Positions 31,843-40,981 are shown, numbered from the stretch's first letter. The stretch is DNA of 41,160 nt from Clostridia bacterium (GCA_017396395.1 JAFQMF010000013.1:1-41160), one strand, 5' to 3'. The notes: generated by a model not told the origin, from the sequence alone. Numbers and translations are program-made.

Positions 31843-32433
31843 CTAAATCTGCATTTTATTATATACAATACCCAAAAGCTTTGATACTGCTGCACCGTCT
31901 ATAACCGCTGTTAATGCAGATAGTAATAATGCAACTCCCAATACTCCCAGATATTTTTTAATTCTGTACCCTTTTTCATATGTAATAGCCTCTACTCCCA
32001 CAAAAAAAATCAGTGGCAACAATATAACATACTGAGGTAAAATTCCTACCAGGGAAATATATATCCCTTTATATGAAAATGAGCGAACTAGCATTCCTAT
32101 TGTATATCCTGTTATTGTGCCCTTATATAAAACTCCAAAAGCACAAACTATTAGGGACATCCATTTTGGAAAAAACCCGCTTATCCACATAAAAAAAACA
32201 GTGAAAAAAACAGAAAAAAACGAGGTAAGCATTGTTCTTTGTACATCTTCCCCGGAATGTTCTGCCGAAAAACTCATAGCATTTGAAAAAAGTTCCATTT
32301 CTACTTCAGGTAAAGCTCGTCCTATAAAAGACCCTCCGATTATCCCTGCAAGAAATAATATTGCTAATAGCAAAAAAACCTTGAAGCTTACTTTATCAAA
32401 ATGCCATATGTGTTCTCTGTATATTCTGCTCAT
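31843..32433 (-). CDS. spoIIM: Stage II sporulation protein M
   Basis: A 196-residue polytopic membrane protein that, with SpoIID and SpoIIP, drives septal peptidoglycan thinning and engulfment from the mother cell. It starts MSRIYREHIWHFDKVSFKVF, with the basic cytoplasmic head, and has five hydrophobic segments (about 17-37, 68-93, 98-118, 122-144, 160-183), the family arrangement. GGAGGAATA precedes ATG 32433. A sigma-E promoter lies 30 bp upstream, and the xer gene follows 17 bp after. Confidence 0.93.
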   Translation of the reverse strand: MSRIYREHIWHFDKVSFKVFLLLAILFLAGIIGGSFIGRALPEVEMELFSNAMSFSAEHSGEDVQRTMLTSFFSVFFTVFFMWISGFFPKWMSLIVCAFGVLYKGTITGYTIGMLVRSFSYKGIYISLVGILPQYVILLPLIFFVGVEAITYEKGYRIKKYLGVLGVALLLSALTAVIDGAAVSKLLGIVYNKMQI

Positions 32434-32462
32434 ATATTCTATTCCTCCTTGTCCACACTATA

Positions 32463-32491
32463 ATAGTATGTTTCAAGGAAAAATAATATGC
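32463..32491 (-). promoter_or_regulatory. Sigma-E promoter of spoIIM-xerD
   Basis: Minus strand GCATATT (32485-32491), exactly 14 bp, then CATACTAT (32463-32470). It matches the Bacillus sigma-E consensus (KMATATT, 14-15 bp, CATACAnT) in all but one base. No clear sigma-A boxes overlap it. Expression is therefore expected in the mother cell early in sporulation. Confidence 0.8.
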
Positions 32492-32653
32492 AAAAAGCAT
32501 AATGTTTTTTAAGTAAAGAACATTATTCATTATACGACTTTTTAATATAATTGTCAAGGTATATGTTGCAGTTTTTTTACAAAAAACCTTATTTTTTTTA
32601 ATTTTTGTTAAAAATAACCAACTTAATTTTTGGCTATATAATGGCGTAAATTA

Positions 32654-32685
32654 AGAAAAAGGAGATGCATTTATCTCCTTTTTCT
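32654..32685. terminator. Terminator in the spoIIM / radical SAM intergenic region
   Basis: 13-bp perfect stem AGAAAAAGGAGAT (32654-32666) with complement 32673-32685, loop GCATTT. It lies 90 bp past the radical SAM stop on the minus strand and isolates the rnc operon from spoIIM. The rest of 32434-32775 is AT-rich and, beyond the sigma-E promoter, shows nothing recognisable. Confidence 0.75.
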
Positions 32686-32775
32686 ACAATATCTTGTTTG
32701 TTATTATTGTTCTGATACTATATTCTGTGTTTTGTTTATAGCCTGTGTTTTAGAAAACTTAGTTTACATAATATT

Positions 32776-33792
32776 TTAGCCCTTTGTAATGTTTATGTAA
32801 TATTTTTCAACCGTATTTTCAGGAAAGTTTTCTGTGCGTAATTGCAACTCTATTCCGTACTTTTCTTTAAAATATTCAATATTACATCTTTTGTTTCCCA
32901 CTATTTTTGAAACAATACTTTTATCAGCCACTATCTCTGCTTTTTCTTTACAGTTTTTTAATTTTTCTTCCAATTCATCCCTTAAAATTCTGGAAAGTAC
33001 CAGTTCTCCAAAACTGCTGTGATACGGACCTATGATATTTTCCCCTTTTTCACAAATCATCTCTGTAGCCTGAAGCCCCATACGTATCACCTGTATATTA
33101 TTTTTTTCATAAATTCTGTAAATTTTACTGCAAACCTCCACTGCCTCTTCCAGTGTATATGGTATATATTTTCCTTGTGCATAAAGCTTTTCCAATTTTG
33201 TTGAGGGCAGTACAATTGTGGGATATATTCGTACAACTTTAGGATGCAGGCTTGCAATTTTTTCCGCTGATAAAATATCTTTCTCCCTATCACTTTTGTA
33301 AAGTCCTGTCATCTGCTGAAGTCCCAGTTGAAAACAACCATACCTTTTAATTAATCTTACTGCATTTTCCACATCATTTACCAAATGGCCTCTGTCATTT
33401 GCCATCAATACCTCATCCACCATAGACTGAACACCCAGTTCTATTGCAGTTACGCCGTATTCCTTTAAATAATCAAGAATATGACAGTTTATATAATCAG
33501 GACGGGTAGAAAGTCTTATTCCGTTAACCTTCCCCTTTTTTACATAATCATTTGCAAGTTTTAAAAGCCGTATCTGTTCCTCCTCAGGTATGCCTGTAAA
33601 GCTACCTCCGAAAAAGGCTATTTCCACATAACATTCCCCTGAAATTGTGCTAAGGGTCTTTTCAATATCTTCCCTTACTTTTTCTATGGAGTGGTTTTCC
33701 TTTTGTCCTGTAATTCGTTTCTGATTACAAAAACTGCAATCATTAGGACACCCTAAGTGGGGAACAAAAACAGGTATATTATAATGCCTCAT
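32776..33792 (-). CDS. Elp3-like radical SAM protein (no acetyltransferase domain)
   Basis: A 338-residue radical SAM enzyme with the cluster motif CPNDCSFC (C15-x3-C19-x2-C22) in VPHLGCPNDCSFCNQKRITG, followed by EIAFFGGSFTGI and ELGVQSMVDEVL, which are Elp3-type motifs. The C-terminal GNAT acetyltransferase domain of true Elp3 is absent; this shorter form commonly sits next to rnc in Clostridia. The substrate is unknown; tRNA is a guess from family and context. Its ATG overlaps the rnc stop by one base (TAATG). Confidence 0.88.
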   Translation of the reverse strand: MRHYNIPVFVPHLGCPNDCSFCNQKRITGQKENHSIEKVREDIEKTLSTISGECYVEIAFFGGSFTGIPEEEQIRLLKLANDYVKKGKVNGIRLSTRPDYINCHILDYLKEYGVTAIELGVQSMVDEVLMANDRGHLVNDVENAVRLIKRYGCFQLGLQQMTGLYKSDREKDILSAEKIASLHPKVVRIYPTIVLPSTKLEKLYAQGKYIPYTLEEAVEVCSKIYRIYEKNNIQVIRMGLQATEMICEKGENIIGPYHSSFGELVLSRILRDELEEKLKNCKEKAEIVADKSIVSKIVGNKRCNIEYFKEKYGIELQLRTENFPENTVEKYYINITKG

Positions 33793-34460
33793 TATTTTTT
33801 TACACGGGACATAGCATTTTTCGCGGCATTTTGCTCTGCATCTTTTTTAGAATGACCGCTGCCTTGTCCTTCCCTTCTTCCGTTTACATTTACAGCCATA
33901 GTATATACTTTAGCATGAGCCGGACCTGTTTCCTCAACAAGCTGGTACTCTATTTTAACATCACCCTTTTGCTGATAATATTCCTGAAGTGCTGTTTTAT
34001 AATCCTCAATACCGTCCTTTGCTATCATTTCTTTTATTATATCCCTCATAACCCGAAGGGCAAATTCCTTGGCTAAGTAAAAATCTGAATCCAGAAAAAC
34101 AGCACCTACAACAGCTTCAAAGGCATCTTCCAAATTGGAGGGTCTTGTTCTTCCTCCACTCATTTCTTCACCTTTTCCAAGCAACAGCATATTCCCCAGT
34201 CCTATTTTTTCAGCACATTTAACAAGTCCTTTTTCACATACAATTCCCGCACGGATACGGCTAAGCTCCCCTTCGTGCATTTTCGGAAAGTTTTCATAAA
34301 TGTATTCACCGATAATAAGCCCTACCACGCTGTCTCCTAAAAACTCAAGACGCTGATTGCTCTGTTTGTGCCTTTCGTTAGCATATGATGTATGCGAAAG
34401 AGCCAGCTCCAAAAGAGCCGGATTGTTAAACTTATATCCTGCAATTTCTGTATATTTCAT
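33792..34460 (-). CDS. rnc: Ribonuclease III
   Basis: A 222-residue double-strand-specific endoribonuclease for rRNA and mRNA processing. The catalytic domain has the signature NQRLEFLGDSV (E39, D43) and EDAFEAVVGAVFLD (D112, E115), all intact. The dsRNA-binding domain occupies about 150-222 (DYKTALQEYYQQKG to KKDAEQNAAKNAM). ATG 34460 follows AAAGGAAGTGA. It is the first gene of the rnc / radical SAM operon. Confidence 0.97.
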   Translation of the reverse strand: MKYTEIAGYKFNNPALLELALSHTSYANERHKQSNQRLEFLGDSVVGLIIGEYIYENFPKMHEGELSRIRAGIVCEKGLVKCAEKIGLGNMLLLGKGEEMSGGRTRPSNLEDAFEAVVGAVFLDSDFYLAKEFALRVMRDIIKEMIAKDGIEDYKTALQEYYQQKGDVKIEYQLVEETGPAHAKVYTMAVNVNGRREGQGSGHSKKDAEQNAAKNAMSRVKK

Positions 34461-34481
34461 ATTTTCACTTCCTTTAAAAGT

Positions 34482-34510
34482 ATTCTATCACACATTTATT
34501 TTTTTGTCTA
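34482..34510 (-). promoter_or_regulatory. Promoter of rnc operon
   Basis: Minus strand TAGACA (34505-34510), 17-bp spacer, TAGAAT (34482-34487). Each box has one mismatch. Confidence 0.55.
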
Positions 34511-34541
34511 TAGTTTCTTATTAAATAATATCTCCTATTTC

Positions 34542-34570
34542 TTGACATTTCCTTCTTAAAATAGTATAAT
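34542..34570 (+). promoter_or_regulatory. Consensus sigma-A promoter of rlmB
   Basis: TTGACA (34542-34547), 17-bp spacer, TATAAT (34565-34570): a perfect consensus in both boxes. Confidence 0.85.
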
Positions 34571-34607
34571 AAATTAATAAAATATGCTGAAAGTCTTGGT
34601 TAGTGAT

Positions 34608-35339
34608 ATGGAAAATATAGTTTTTGGCAGAAATGCTGTAACAGAACTTTTAAAAGGTGACAGGGATACCGACAAAATACTCATTGCAAAGGGTATTGAC
34701 AGAAACGGAGATATTGAACGCCTGGCAAAGCAAAAGAAAATTGTTATTTCTTATGTGGAAAAACAAAAGCTTGACGAAATTACCGAAAAGGGTAATCATC
34801 AAGGTGTTTGTGCTTATGTTTCACAGATAAAGTATGCACAGGTAAGTGATATTTTAAAGCTTGCACGGGATAGAAACGAGCCACCCTTTGTGATTATTTT
34901 AGATGAGATTACCGACCCTCATAATTTAGGAGCTGTAATGCGTACAGCCTGCAGTGCAGGCTGTCATGGTATTATTATGCCTAAGCGAAGAAGCTGTCCT
35001 GTAAACGGAACGGTTTCCAAAGTTGCTGCCGGAGCAGCTGAACATCTGCTGGTTGCAAGAGTTTCCAATCTTGCCTCAAGTATTGATGCTCTTAAAAAAG
35101 AAGGTATGTGGATAGTTGGAGGAGATATGAATGGTGAGCAGAATTATTTTGATGCTGACCTTACAGGTTCTCTTGGAATAATAGTTGGAAATGAAGGAGA
35201 AGGAATTTCAAGACTTTTAAAAGAAAAGTGCGATTTTCTCGTTAAAATTCCTATGCCTGGAAAAACCGAATCATTAAATGTTTCGGTTGCTGCCGCAGTA
35301 CTTACCTACGAATCCTTAAGACAAAGAATGAAAAAATAA
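34608..35339 (+). CDS. rlmB: 23S rRNA (guanosine2251-2'-O)-methyltransferase / TrmH family
   Basis: A 243-residue SPOUT methyltransferase. MENIVFGRNAVTELLK is the family N terminus (substrate-binding domain), and knot motifs VILDEITDPHNLGAVMRTA, IIVGNEGEGIS and IPMPGKTESLNVSVAAAVL are intact. I start at ATG 34608 on family similarity. The earlier ATG 34584 is only about 7 bases from the predicted transcript start, and no strong ribosome-binding site precedes either, so the leader is short and translation may be weak. Monocistronic with its own terminator. Confidence 0.93.
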   Translation: MENIVFGRNAVTELLKGDRDTDKILIAKGIDRNGDIERLAKQKKIVISYVEKQKLDEITEKGNHQGVCAYVSQIKYAQVSDILKLARDRNEPPFVIILDEITDPHNLGAVMRTACSAGCHGIIMPKRRSCPVNGTVSKVAAGAAEHLLVARVSNLASSIDALKKEGMWIVGGDMNGEQNYFDADLTGSLGIIVGNEGEGISRLLKEKCDFLVKIPMPGKTESLNVSVAAAVLTYESLRQRMKK

Positions 35340-35340
35340 T

Positions 35341-35380
35341 AAAAAGGCTATATCAAATTAAATTTGATATAGCCTTTTTT
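35341..35380. terminator. rlmB terminator, bidirectional
   Basis: Perfect 18-bp stem AAAAAGGCTATATCAAAT (35341-35358) and complement (35362-35379) with a 3-base loop; it also ends the convergent ComEA-like gene, whose stop begins at 35380. Confidence 0.9.
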
Positions 35381-35970
35381 CAGTTAACTGTAAATTTATC
35401 TTTGATGCTGTTAAACAGTTCGCCACTAATGCCTTCCACATACCGCAAATCATCTACGGAATTAAATCCTGCTGAGCTTGCATACTCTGCAATTCTGACA
35501 GCAATATCTCTTGTAACTCCGCTAACTTTCATATATGAGGAAACATCTTTGCAGTTAAGATTTATTTTTCCTGCGGAAGCAGTTTTTCCACCTGATGTAC
35601 TGCCTCCTGATGTTTTTGCGGATTTTAATTCAGGAACTTTTATCTGGTCCCCATCCTTTAAATTTTTGGCAATATTTACTCCCTCTTTATCAGCATTTTG
35701 TGTAAAACCGCCGGCTTTTTCAATTGCATCTATGGCTCTAGCCTCATTATCTACCTGATATATACCTGGATTTATTACCTGTCCTGTAACATAAACTGTA
35801 ATCTGGGAGTTTTTAATATCTTCATATTCTACAACAGCTTTTTCAAATTCACTTTTGGCATCCTGACCTCCGCTTAATATGCCCACAAATACACAGGCTA
35901 AACCGATTAAAGTGATAATACCCAAATAAATGGCATCATACATCTTTTTCTTGTCCAGTTGCCTTTTCAA
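35380..35970 (-). CDS. SLBB/helix-hairpin-helix ComEA-family protein
   Basis: A 196-residue protein: basic head, one membrane helix (about 12-32), an SLBB domain (56-115, ITVYVTGQVINPGIYQVD) and a helix-hairpin-helix DNA-binding domain at the C terminus (135-196, KINLNCKDVSSYMKV and LRYVEGISGELFNSIKDKF). This is the ComEA layout, a membrane-anchored DNA receptor for uptake. The hairpins are less canonical than usual (INLNCKDVSSYMKV rather than INLNTA..EEL), so DNA affinity is uncertain. Start is TTG 35970 behind AGGGGAG. No other competence gene is nearby. Confidence 0.85.
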   Translation of the reverse strand: MKRQLDKKKMYDAIYLGIITLIGLACVFVGILSGGQDAKSEFEKAVVEYEDIKNSQITVYVTGQVINPGIYQVDNEARAIDAIEKAGGFTQNADKEGVNIAKNLKDGDQIKVPELKSAKTSGGSTSGGKTASAGKINLNCKDVSSYMKVSGVTRDIAVRIAEYASSAGFNSVDDLRYVEGISGELFNSIKDKFTVN

Positions 35971-36001
35971 AAGCTAACACTCCCCTCTTTTTGTATATTT
36001 T

Positions 36002-36030
36002 ATTATACAATATTACCTTTCTTCTCTGAA
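36002..36030 (-). promoter_or_regulatory. Possible promoter of the ComEA-like gene
   Basis: Minus strand TTCAGA (36025-36030), 17-bp spacer, TATAAT (36002-36007). The -35 box is poor and lies inside the end of the upstream permease gene. Confidence 0.5.
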
Positions 36031-36993
36031 GTAAGACAGCCCAAGGCTTGCAGGTGGCTGGTTTTCTTTTTTATTTCTTATACTTGTTATTATAAGTACA
36101 ATTATGGTAACAACATAAGGTAAAGTCTTAACAAGTTCAACACCTTGAACGGAAATATTGGACATGTAAATAGGTACTACATAAAGTCCACCAAATAAAA
36201 TAGACCCTAAAATGCTTATGCTTGGTTTCCATATAGCAAAAATTACAAGAGCAATAGCAAGCCACCCCCTGTCACCAAAGGCATTATTTGACCATACACC
36301 ATTAGCATAGTCCATAACATAGTAAAGACCGCCAAGACCTGCTATAGCACTGCCTATGCAAGTAAAGACATATTTATATTTTGATACATTTATACCTGTT
36401 GCATCTGCAGTCTGTGGGTTTTCCCCTACTGCACGCAAATGTAACCCTATCCTTGTCTTATTAAGTACAAAGCTTGCCGCCAAAGCAATTATAATTGCAA
36501 GATAAGCTAAAAAGCTGTAGGAAAAAAATATTTCCCCTACCCATCCAAGTGACTTTACAAAAGGAAGGGAAGCTTTAAATACTTTACTTGTTGCACTCAA
36601 GGAAATTGAAGGAATATCACTGCCTGTAAGGGTAATCAGTGAACCTCCGAAAAATTTACCTATACCTATACCGAAGGTGGTAAGTGCAAGTCCTGTAACA
36701 TTCTGATTAGCACGAAGAGTTACGGTTAAAAAACAGTAAATTAGTCCCATTAAAAGGGAGCCGATAATACAGGAGAAAAACGGAATAAGAATTGCAAGTG
36801 CAGGATTTACCTGTCCTCCCACTGCCTGTTCATACAAAAAAGCACCTGAAACACCGCTTATTGCACCAACATACATAATGCCGGGAATTCCAAGATTTAA
36901 GTTGCCTGATTTTTCCGTAAGAATTTCACCTGTTGAGCCAAGAAGCAAGGGAATACCCTGCATAACAGCACGATTAATAATTGTAGCTATCAT
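36013..36993 (-). CDS. BMP-type ABC transporter permease (second)
   Basis: A 326-residue inner-membrane permease of the branched-chain/ribose-like type used by BMP nucleoside importers (B. subtilis NupQ/YufQ homologue). It has about nine hydrophobic segments, the N-terminal PLLLGSTGEILTEKSGNLNLGIPG, and the cytoplasmic coupling loop LHLRAVGENPQTADATGI that contacts the ATPase. Start ATG 36993 overlaps the first permease stop by 4 bp. It is last in the transporter operon. Confidence 0.92.
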   Translation of the reverse strand: MIATIINRAVMQGIPLLLGSTGEILTEKSGNLNLGIPGIMYVGAISGVSGAFLYEQAVGGQVNPALAILIPFFSCIIGSLLMGLIYCFLTVTLRANQNVTGLALTTFGIGIGKFFGGSLITLTGSDIPSISLSATSKVFKASLPFVKSLGWVGEIFFSYSFLAYLAIIIALAASFVLNKTRIGLHLRAVGENPQTADATGINVSKYKYVFTCIGSAIAGLGGLYYVMDYANGVWSNNAFGDRGWLAIALVIFAIWKPSISILGSILFGGLYVVPIYMSNISVQGVELVKTLPYVVTIIVLIITSIRNKKENQPPASLGLSYFREER

Positions 36994-38090
36994 TTTCTTA
37001 CCTCCTCGCTTTTACTATGAAACTTAATTGTGTAGTTTATAAAGAATTCACATCCTATTATAAAGAAAATAATTATACCTGTTAAGATATCCGAGAAGGA
37101 TGCGTTTAACCGATATACCTCAGAAATTTTAGATGCACCTTTTTCCATAAACACTATTAAAAAAGAAGTAAGTACCATAAATATAGGGTCAAATTTTGCA
37201 AGCCAGGATACCATAATAGCAGTAAAACCTCTGCCTCCTGCTGTGTCGCTTTTCAGGGAATGGTCAGTACCTGCAACAAGCAAAAGTCCTGCTATACCGC
37301 AAATTGCACCTGATAAAAGCATAGTACGCATAATAACTTTTTTTACATTTATACCTATGTATTTTGCTGTATTCTCACTTTCACCAACCACAGAAATCTC
37401 ATATCCGTGTTTTGAATACTTAAGGTATATAAACATACCGATTGTAAGAACTGCCACAATTAATACATTAAGTAAATACTTTTGTCCTCCGATTACAGGA
37501 AGCTGTCCAAATTCAAGCATTCTGGGAGTTCCAGAGCCTTTGGGAACTGACCAAAGAAGTGTAAAAAATGAAACAATCTGCATTGCAACATAGTTCATCA
37601 TAAGAGTAAATAAAGACTCATTTGTGTTCCATCTTGCTTTAAAGAAGGCTGGTATAAATGCCCATATAGCACCTGCCGCCACACTGGCAATTACCATAAC
37701 CAGTAGAAGCAGCCCAGTGGGAAGGTTAGGACCTAAGAATATCATACAAACTTCAGTTGCAAGACCGCCGATAAGCACCTGTCCTTCTGCCCCAAGGTTC
37801 CAGAATTTCATTTTAAATGCAGGTGTAATTGCAAGTGCAACACAAAGAAGTATTGCCATATTCTGAAGTAACATCCACATTCTTCTTGAAGTTCCAAGAG
37901 CACCTTCAATCATAGTGCTATATACCTTAAGAGGGTTAAGCCCTGTAAGGGCAAGGGTAACTATACCGCTTACAAGAAGTGCCGCCACAACCGCAAGTAT
38001 TCTGATAATCCACGCTTTCCACCATACTATTGAGGCACGCTTAGTAATATGAAAAAGAGGGTTTTGAATCTTCATTAAAATATTATTCAT
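36990..38090 (-). CDS. BMP-type ABC transporter permease (first)
   Basis: A 366-residue permease partner (NupP/YufP-like) with a longer N terminus and about nine membrane segments. FWNLGAEGQVLIGGLA and the coupling loop YEISVVGESENTAKYIGI are the family marks. It forms a heterodimer with the second permease. ATG 38090, after GGAGGACGGAG, lies inside the ATPase gene (8-bp overlap), so translation is coupled. Confidence 0.92.
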   Translation of the reverse strand: MNNILMKIQNPLFHITKRASIVWWKAWIIRILAVVAALLVSGIVTLALTGLNPLKVYSTMIEGALGTSRRMWMLLQNMAILLCVALAITPAFKMKFWNLGAEGQVLIGGLATEVCMIFLGPNLPTGLLLLVMVIASVAAGAIWAFIPAFFKARWNTNESLFTLMMNYVAMQIVSFFTLLWSVPKGSGTPRMLEFGQLPVIGGQKYLLNVLIVAVLTIGMFIYLKYSKHGYEISVVGESENTAKYIGINVKKVIMRTMLLSGAICGIAGLLLVAGTDHSLKSDTAGGRGFTAIMVSWLAKFDPIFMVLTSFLIVFMEKGASKISEVYRLNASFSDILTGIIIFFIIGCEFFINYTIKFHSKSEEVRK

Positions 38091-39639
38091 TTTCTCCGTC
38101 CTCCTCTTTAATTTCTTCCAGCGGTGACTTTGTCATCATAAGACCAATTTCTTCTTTAGTAGTATTTCTTGCATCAACAATACCTGAAATTTTACCCTGA
38201 CCAATAACCACTATTCTGTCACAAAGCTCTAAAAGCACATCCAAATCTTCGCCAACAAATATAACCGCAACACCCTTTTGTTTCTGTTCGTTTAAAAGAT
38301 TGTATATAAGATATGATGAGTTAATATCAAGACCTCTTACCGGATATGCCGCCATTAATACTGTGGGAGAAGATGCAATTTCACGCCCTACAAGCACCTT
38401 TTGAACATTACCGCCTGACAGCCTTCTAACAGGAGTGCTGGCACTTGGAGTAGCAACTTCAAGACGATTTATAATATCCTCAGCCAAAGACTTTGGAGCT
38501 TTTCTTTCTAAGAATACTGACTTGCCTTTACGATAACTTCTTAGCATCATATTATCAACAATATCCATATTTCCTACAAGACCCATACCCAGTCTGTCCT
38601 CAGGTACAAAGGCAAGACGCACACCCATGTCACGAATCTGAAGAGGTGTTTTATCCCTTAAATTTTCTGTCTTTCCTGTCTTTGGATTGTTGTATAAAAT
38701 TTCACCTTCGTTAAGATGCTGAAGGCCTGCAATAGATTCAAGCAGTTCTCTTTGTCCGCTTCCTGCTATCCCTGCAATACCAAGTATTTCCCCACCTTTT
38801 GCAGTAAAGGAAATATCATCAAGAAGCTTAACCCCTTCACGGTTTACACAGCTTATGTGATTTATACATAATCTGTCTGCAGGGTCTATCGGGTCATTTC
38901 TTGTAATATTAAGGTCAATCTTTTTGCCCACCATCATTTCAGTAAGCTGTGATTCATTTGTCTGAGCTGTAATAACTGTACCGATATATTCACCTTTTCT
39001 CAGTACCGCAACCTTATCAGAAAGAGAAAGTACTTCATGAAGCTTATGAGTAATAATAATAATTGTTTTCCCATCTTCACGCATTTTTCTGAGAATTTTA
39101 AAAAGCTTCTGTGTTTCCTGAGGAGTGAGAACGGCTGTAGGCTCGTCCAGAATAAGAATATTTGCACCTCTAAACAGCACCTTTATAATTTCAACTGTCT
39201 GCTTTTCAGAAACTGACATTTCATAAATCTTTTTGTCAGGATCAATATCAAACCCGTACTGCTCGCTTATTTGCCTAATCTTATTACTGTATTTTCTCAT
39301 ATTAAAATCATCAGTATCCTGCATACCCAGCACTATGTTTTCAGCGGCACTGAAAACATCTACCAGCTTAAAATGCTGATGTATCATACCGATTTTATTG
39401 TCAAAGGCTTCTTTAGGAGATGAGATTACTACCTCCTTGCCATCTATGAAAATTTCTCCGCTGTCAGGGAAATATATGCCGGAAATCATATTCATAAGGG
39501 TTGTTTTACCGCTTCCGTTTTCTCCCAGAATAGACAGAATTTCCCCTTTTTCTGCAGTAAGACACACGTTTTTATTTGCAACAATACCGCCAAATGTTTT
39601 AGTAATATTCCGAAGTTCTATTGCAGGAATTTTATCCAT
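38083..39639 (-). CDS. ABC transporter ATP-binding protein with two nucleotide-binding domains
   Basis: A 518-residue tandem ATPase of the sugar/nucleoside importer type (NupO/YufO-like). The first domain has Walker A GENGSGKTT, signature VSEKQ and Walker B ILILDEPTA. The second has the degenerate Walker A GIAGSGQRE, signature RRLSGGNVQK and a Walker B strand (VLMAAYPVRGLD) without the catalytic Glu, normal for this family, in which the second site is less active. It powers the two permeases encoded downstream. ATG 39639 follows GGAGGAAGTA. Confidence 0.95.
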   Translation of the reverse strand: MDKIPAIELRNITKTFGGIVANKNVCLTAEKGEILSILGENGSGKTTLMNMISGIYFPDSGEIFIDGKEVVISSPKEAFDNKIGMIHQHFKLVDVFSAAENIVLGMQDTDDFNMRKYSNKIRQISEQYGFDIDPDKKIYEMSVSEKQTVEIIKVLFRGANILILDEPTAVLTPQETQKLFKILRKMREDGKTIIIITHKLHEVLSLSDKVAVLRKGEYIGTVITAQTNESQLTEMMVGKKIDLNITRNDPIDPADRLCINHISCVNREGVKLLDDISFTAKGGEILGIAGIAGSGQRELLESIAGLQHLNEGEILYNNPKTGKTENLRDKTPLQIRDMGVRLAFVPEDRLGMGLVGNMDIVDNMMLRSYRKGKSVFLERKAPKSLAEDIINRLEVATPSASTPVRRLSGGNVQKVLVGREIASSPTVLMAAYPVRGLDINSSYLIYNLLNEQKQKGVAVIFVGEDLDVLLELCDRIVVIGQGKISGIVDARNTTKEEIGLMMTKSPLEEIKEEDGENE

Positions 39640-39730
39640 ATTACTTCCTCCTGTTATACTATGTGCATTTTTTATCCTGAAAATAAAGAAGTATATCTAC
39701 CACTCTCTTTTCAAGATAAAAAACAAGTAT

Positions 39731-39758
39731 AGGCGGAGCAAGAATTATTGCTCCGCCT
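39731..39758 (-). terminator. Intercistronic hairpin between binding-protein and ATPase genes
   Basis: 11-bp perfect stem AGGCGGAGCAA (39731-39741) / complement (39748-39758), loop of six. On the minus strand the T-rich tract begins about seven bases after the stem, so it is probably a partial terminator or mRNA-stabilising hairpin. Confidence 0.65.
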
Positions 39759-39781
39759 TAAAACTCATTTTAAGAGGTTCA

Positions 39782-40981
39782 TTACATCATTTCGTTAAGA
39801 AGAGTAATGCCGTCTATCTTAAGGTCGAAGTAAGGAGCTGAACGCATTTCTGATTCATGGAAATAGCCGTCCTTAATAACCTCTGTGTCAGGTGTGTAAG
39901 CAGCATCTGTATCAACATCAGCAATATAAGAATCAAGTGCCGCACCGCCTACAGTAAATGTTGCTGTATCAAATACATGAAGTGTACCTGCTTTAAGCTC
40001 AGCTGCTGCCTTGTCAATAGCTTCCTGTGTTCCTTTAGCTGCAGCTTTTTCATTAACAGCTGTAAGAACTACAGAGCCTTCTTCAAGACCTTTGCACCAG
40101 TCTGCAGGAATTTCTGTACCATCTTTAACTGCATTTATAGCAAATTCATAGTAAGGTGTCCAGTCAATTCTGGAAGATACAATGAATGTGTTGGGGCAAG
40201 CTTTTTCTGTACTTCCGTTGTAAGAAACGTTGGGAATACCTGCATTTTCGCAAGCTGTGGGAGCACCCATTGAGTCAGCGTGCTGGCTGATAAGCTTACA
40301 ACCATTGCTGATAAGTTTTGTTGCAGCTTCTTTTTCAAGAGCTTCATCATACCAGCTGCCTGTAAACTGTACTTCCATTGTTGCAGTAGGACAAACAGAA
40401 CGTGCACCAAGGAAGAAGGAGGTATAACCTGAAATTACTTCCGCATATGTATATGCACCAACATAACCTATTTTAGCTTCATCTGCAGTAAACTTTCCAG
40501 CTTCAATCATTTCATTAAGCTTTAAGCCTGCTGCAATACCTGCAAGAAATCTGCCTTCATAAATAGAGGCAAATGCATTGTGGAAGTTAGGAAGCTTTTC
40601 TGTGTGAGCTGTTGTACCTGTTGAGTGACAGAACTGAACGTTAGGGAATTCCTTAGCTGCCTTAAGCATATAGGGTTCATGTCCAAAGCTGTCTGCAAAG
40701 ATAATTGTGCAACCCTGGTCAACAAGGTCTGCTGCTGCTTCATAACATTCATTACCTTCAGGAATGTTTGTTTTGAAAATTACCTGATCATCTGTAAGAC
40801 CAAGCTTTTCCTGAGCTGCTTTTGCTGAATCCATAAAGTTCTTATCGTAGGTTGAGTTTTCATCATGTAAGAAAATAAAACCTACTTTAAGATTGCCTTC
40901 TGATACAGTAGTATTGTTTCCACAAGCTGCAAAGCTAAGAACCATAGCTACTGCCAGAATGAGAGTGATAATTTTTTTCAT
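39782..40981 (-). CDS. BMP-family substrate-binding lipoprotein (nucleoside-type)
   Basis: A 399-residue lipoprotein of the BMP/PnrA family. The signal peptide ends in the lipobox LSFAAC (C20), so it is anchored outside the membrane. VGFIFLHDENSTYDKNF and NVQFCHSTGT fit the BMP binding-protein fold; known members bind purine nucleosides, so nucleoside uptake is likely but the ligand is not proven. A ligand-loop HADSMGAPTACENAGIPNVSYNG is visible. ATG 40981 follows AGGAGGAAG. It is the first gene of the operon. Confidence 0.93.
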   Translation of the reverse strand: MKKIITLILAVAMVLSFAACGNNTTVSEGNLKVGFIFLHDENSTYDKNFMDSAKAAQEKLGLTDDQVIFKTNIPEGNECYEAAADLVDQGCTIIFADSFGHEPYMLKAAKEFPNVQFCHSTGTTAHTEKLPNFHNAFASIYEGRFLAGIAAGLKLNEMIEAGKFTADEAKIGYVGAYTYAEVISGYTSFFLGARSVCPTATMEVQFTGSWYDEALEKEAATKLISNGCKLISQHADSMGAPTACENAGIPNVSYNGSTEKACPNTFIVSSRIDWTPYYEFAINAVKDGTEIPADWCKGLEEGSVVLTAVNEKAAAKGTQEAIDKAAAELKAGTLHVFDTATFTVGGAALDSYIADVDTDAAYTPDTEVIKDGYFHESEMRSAPYFDLKIDGITLLNEMM

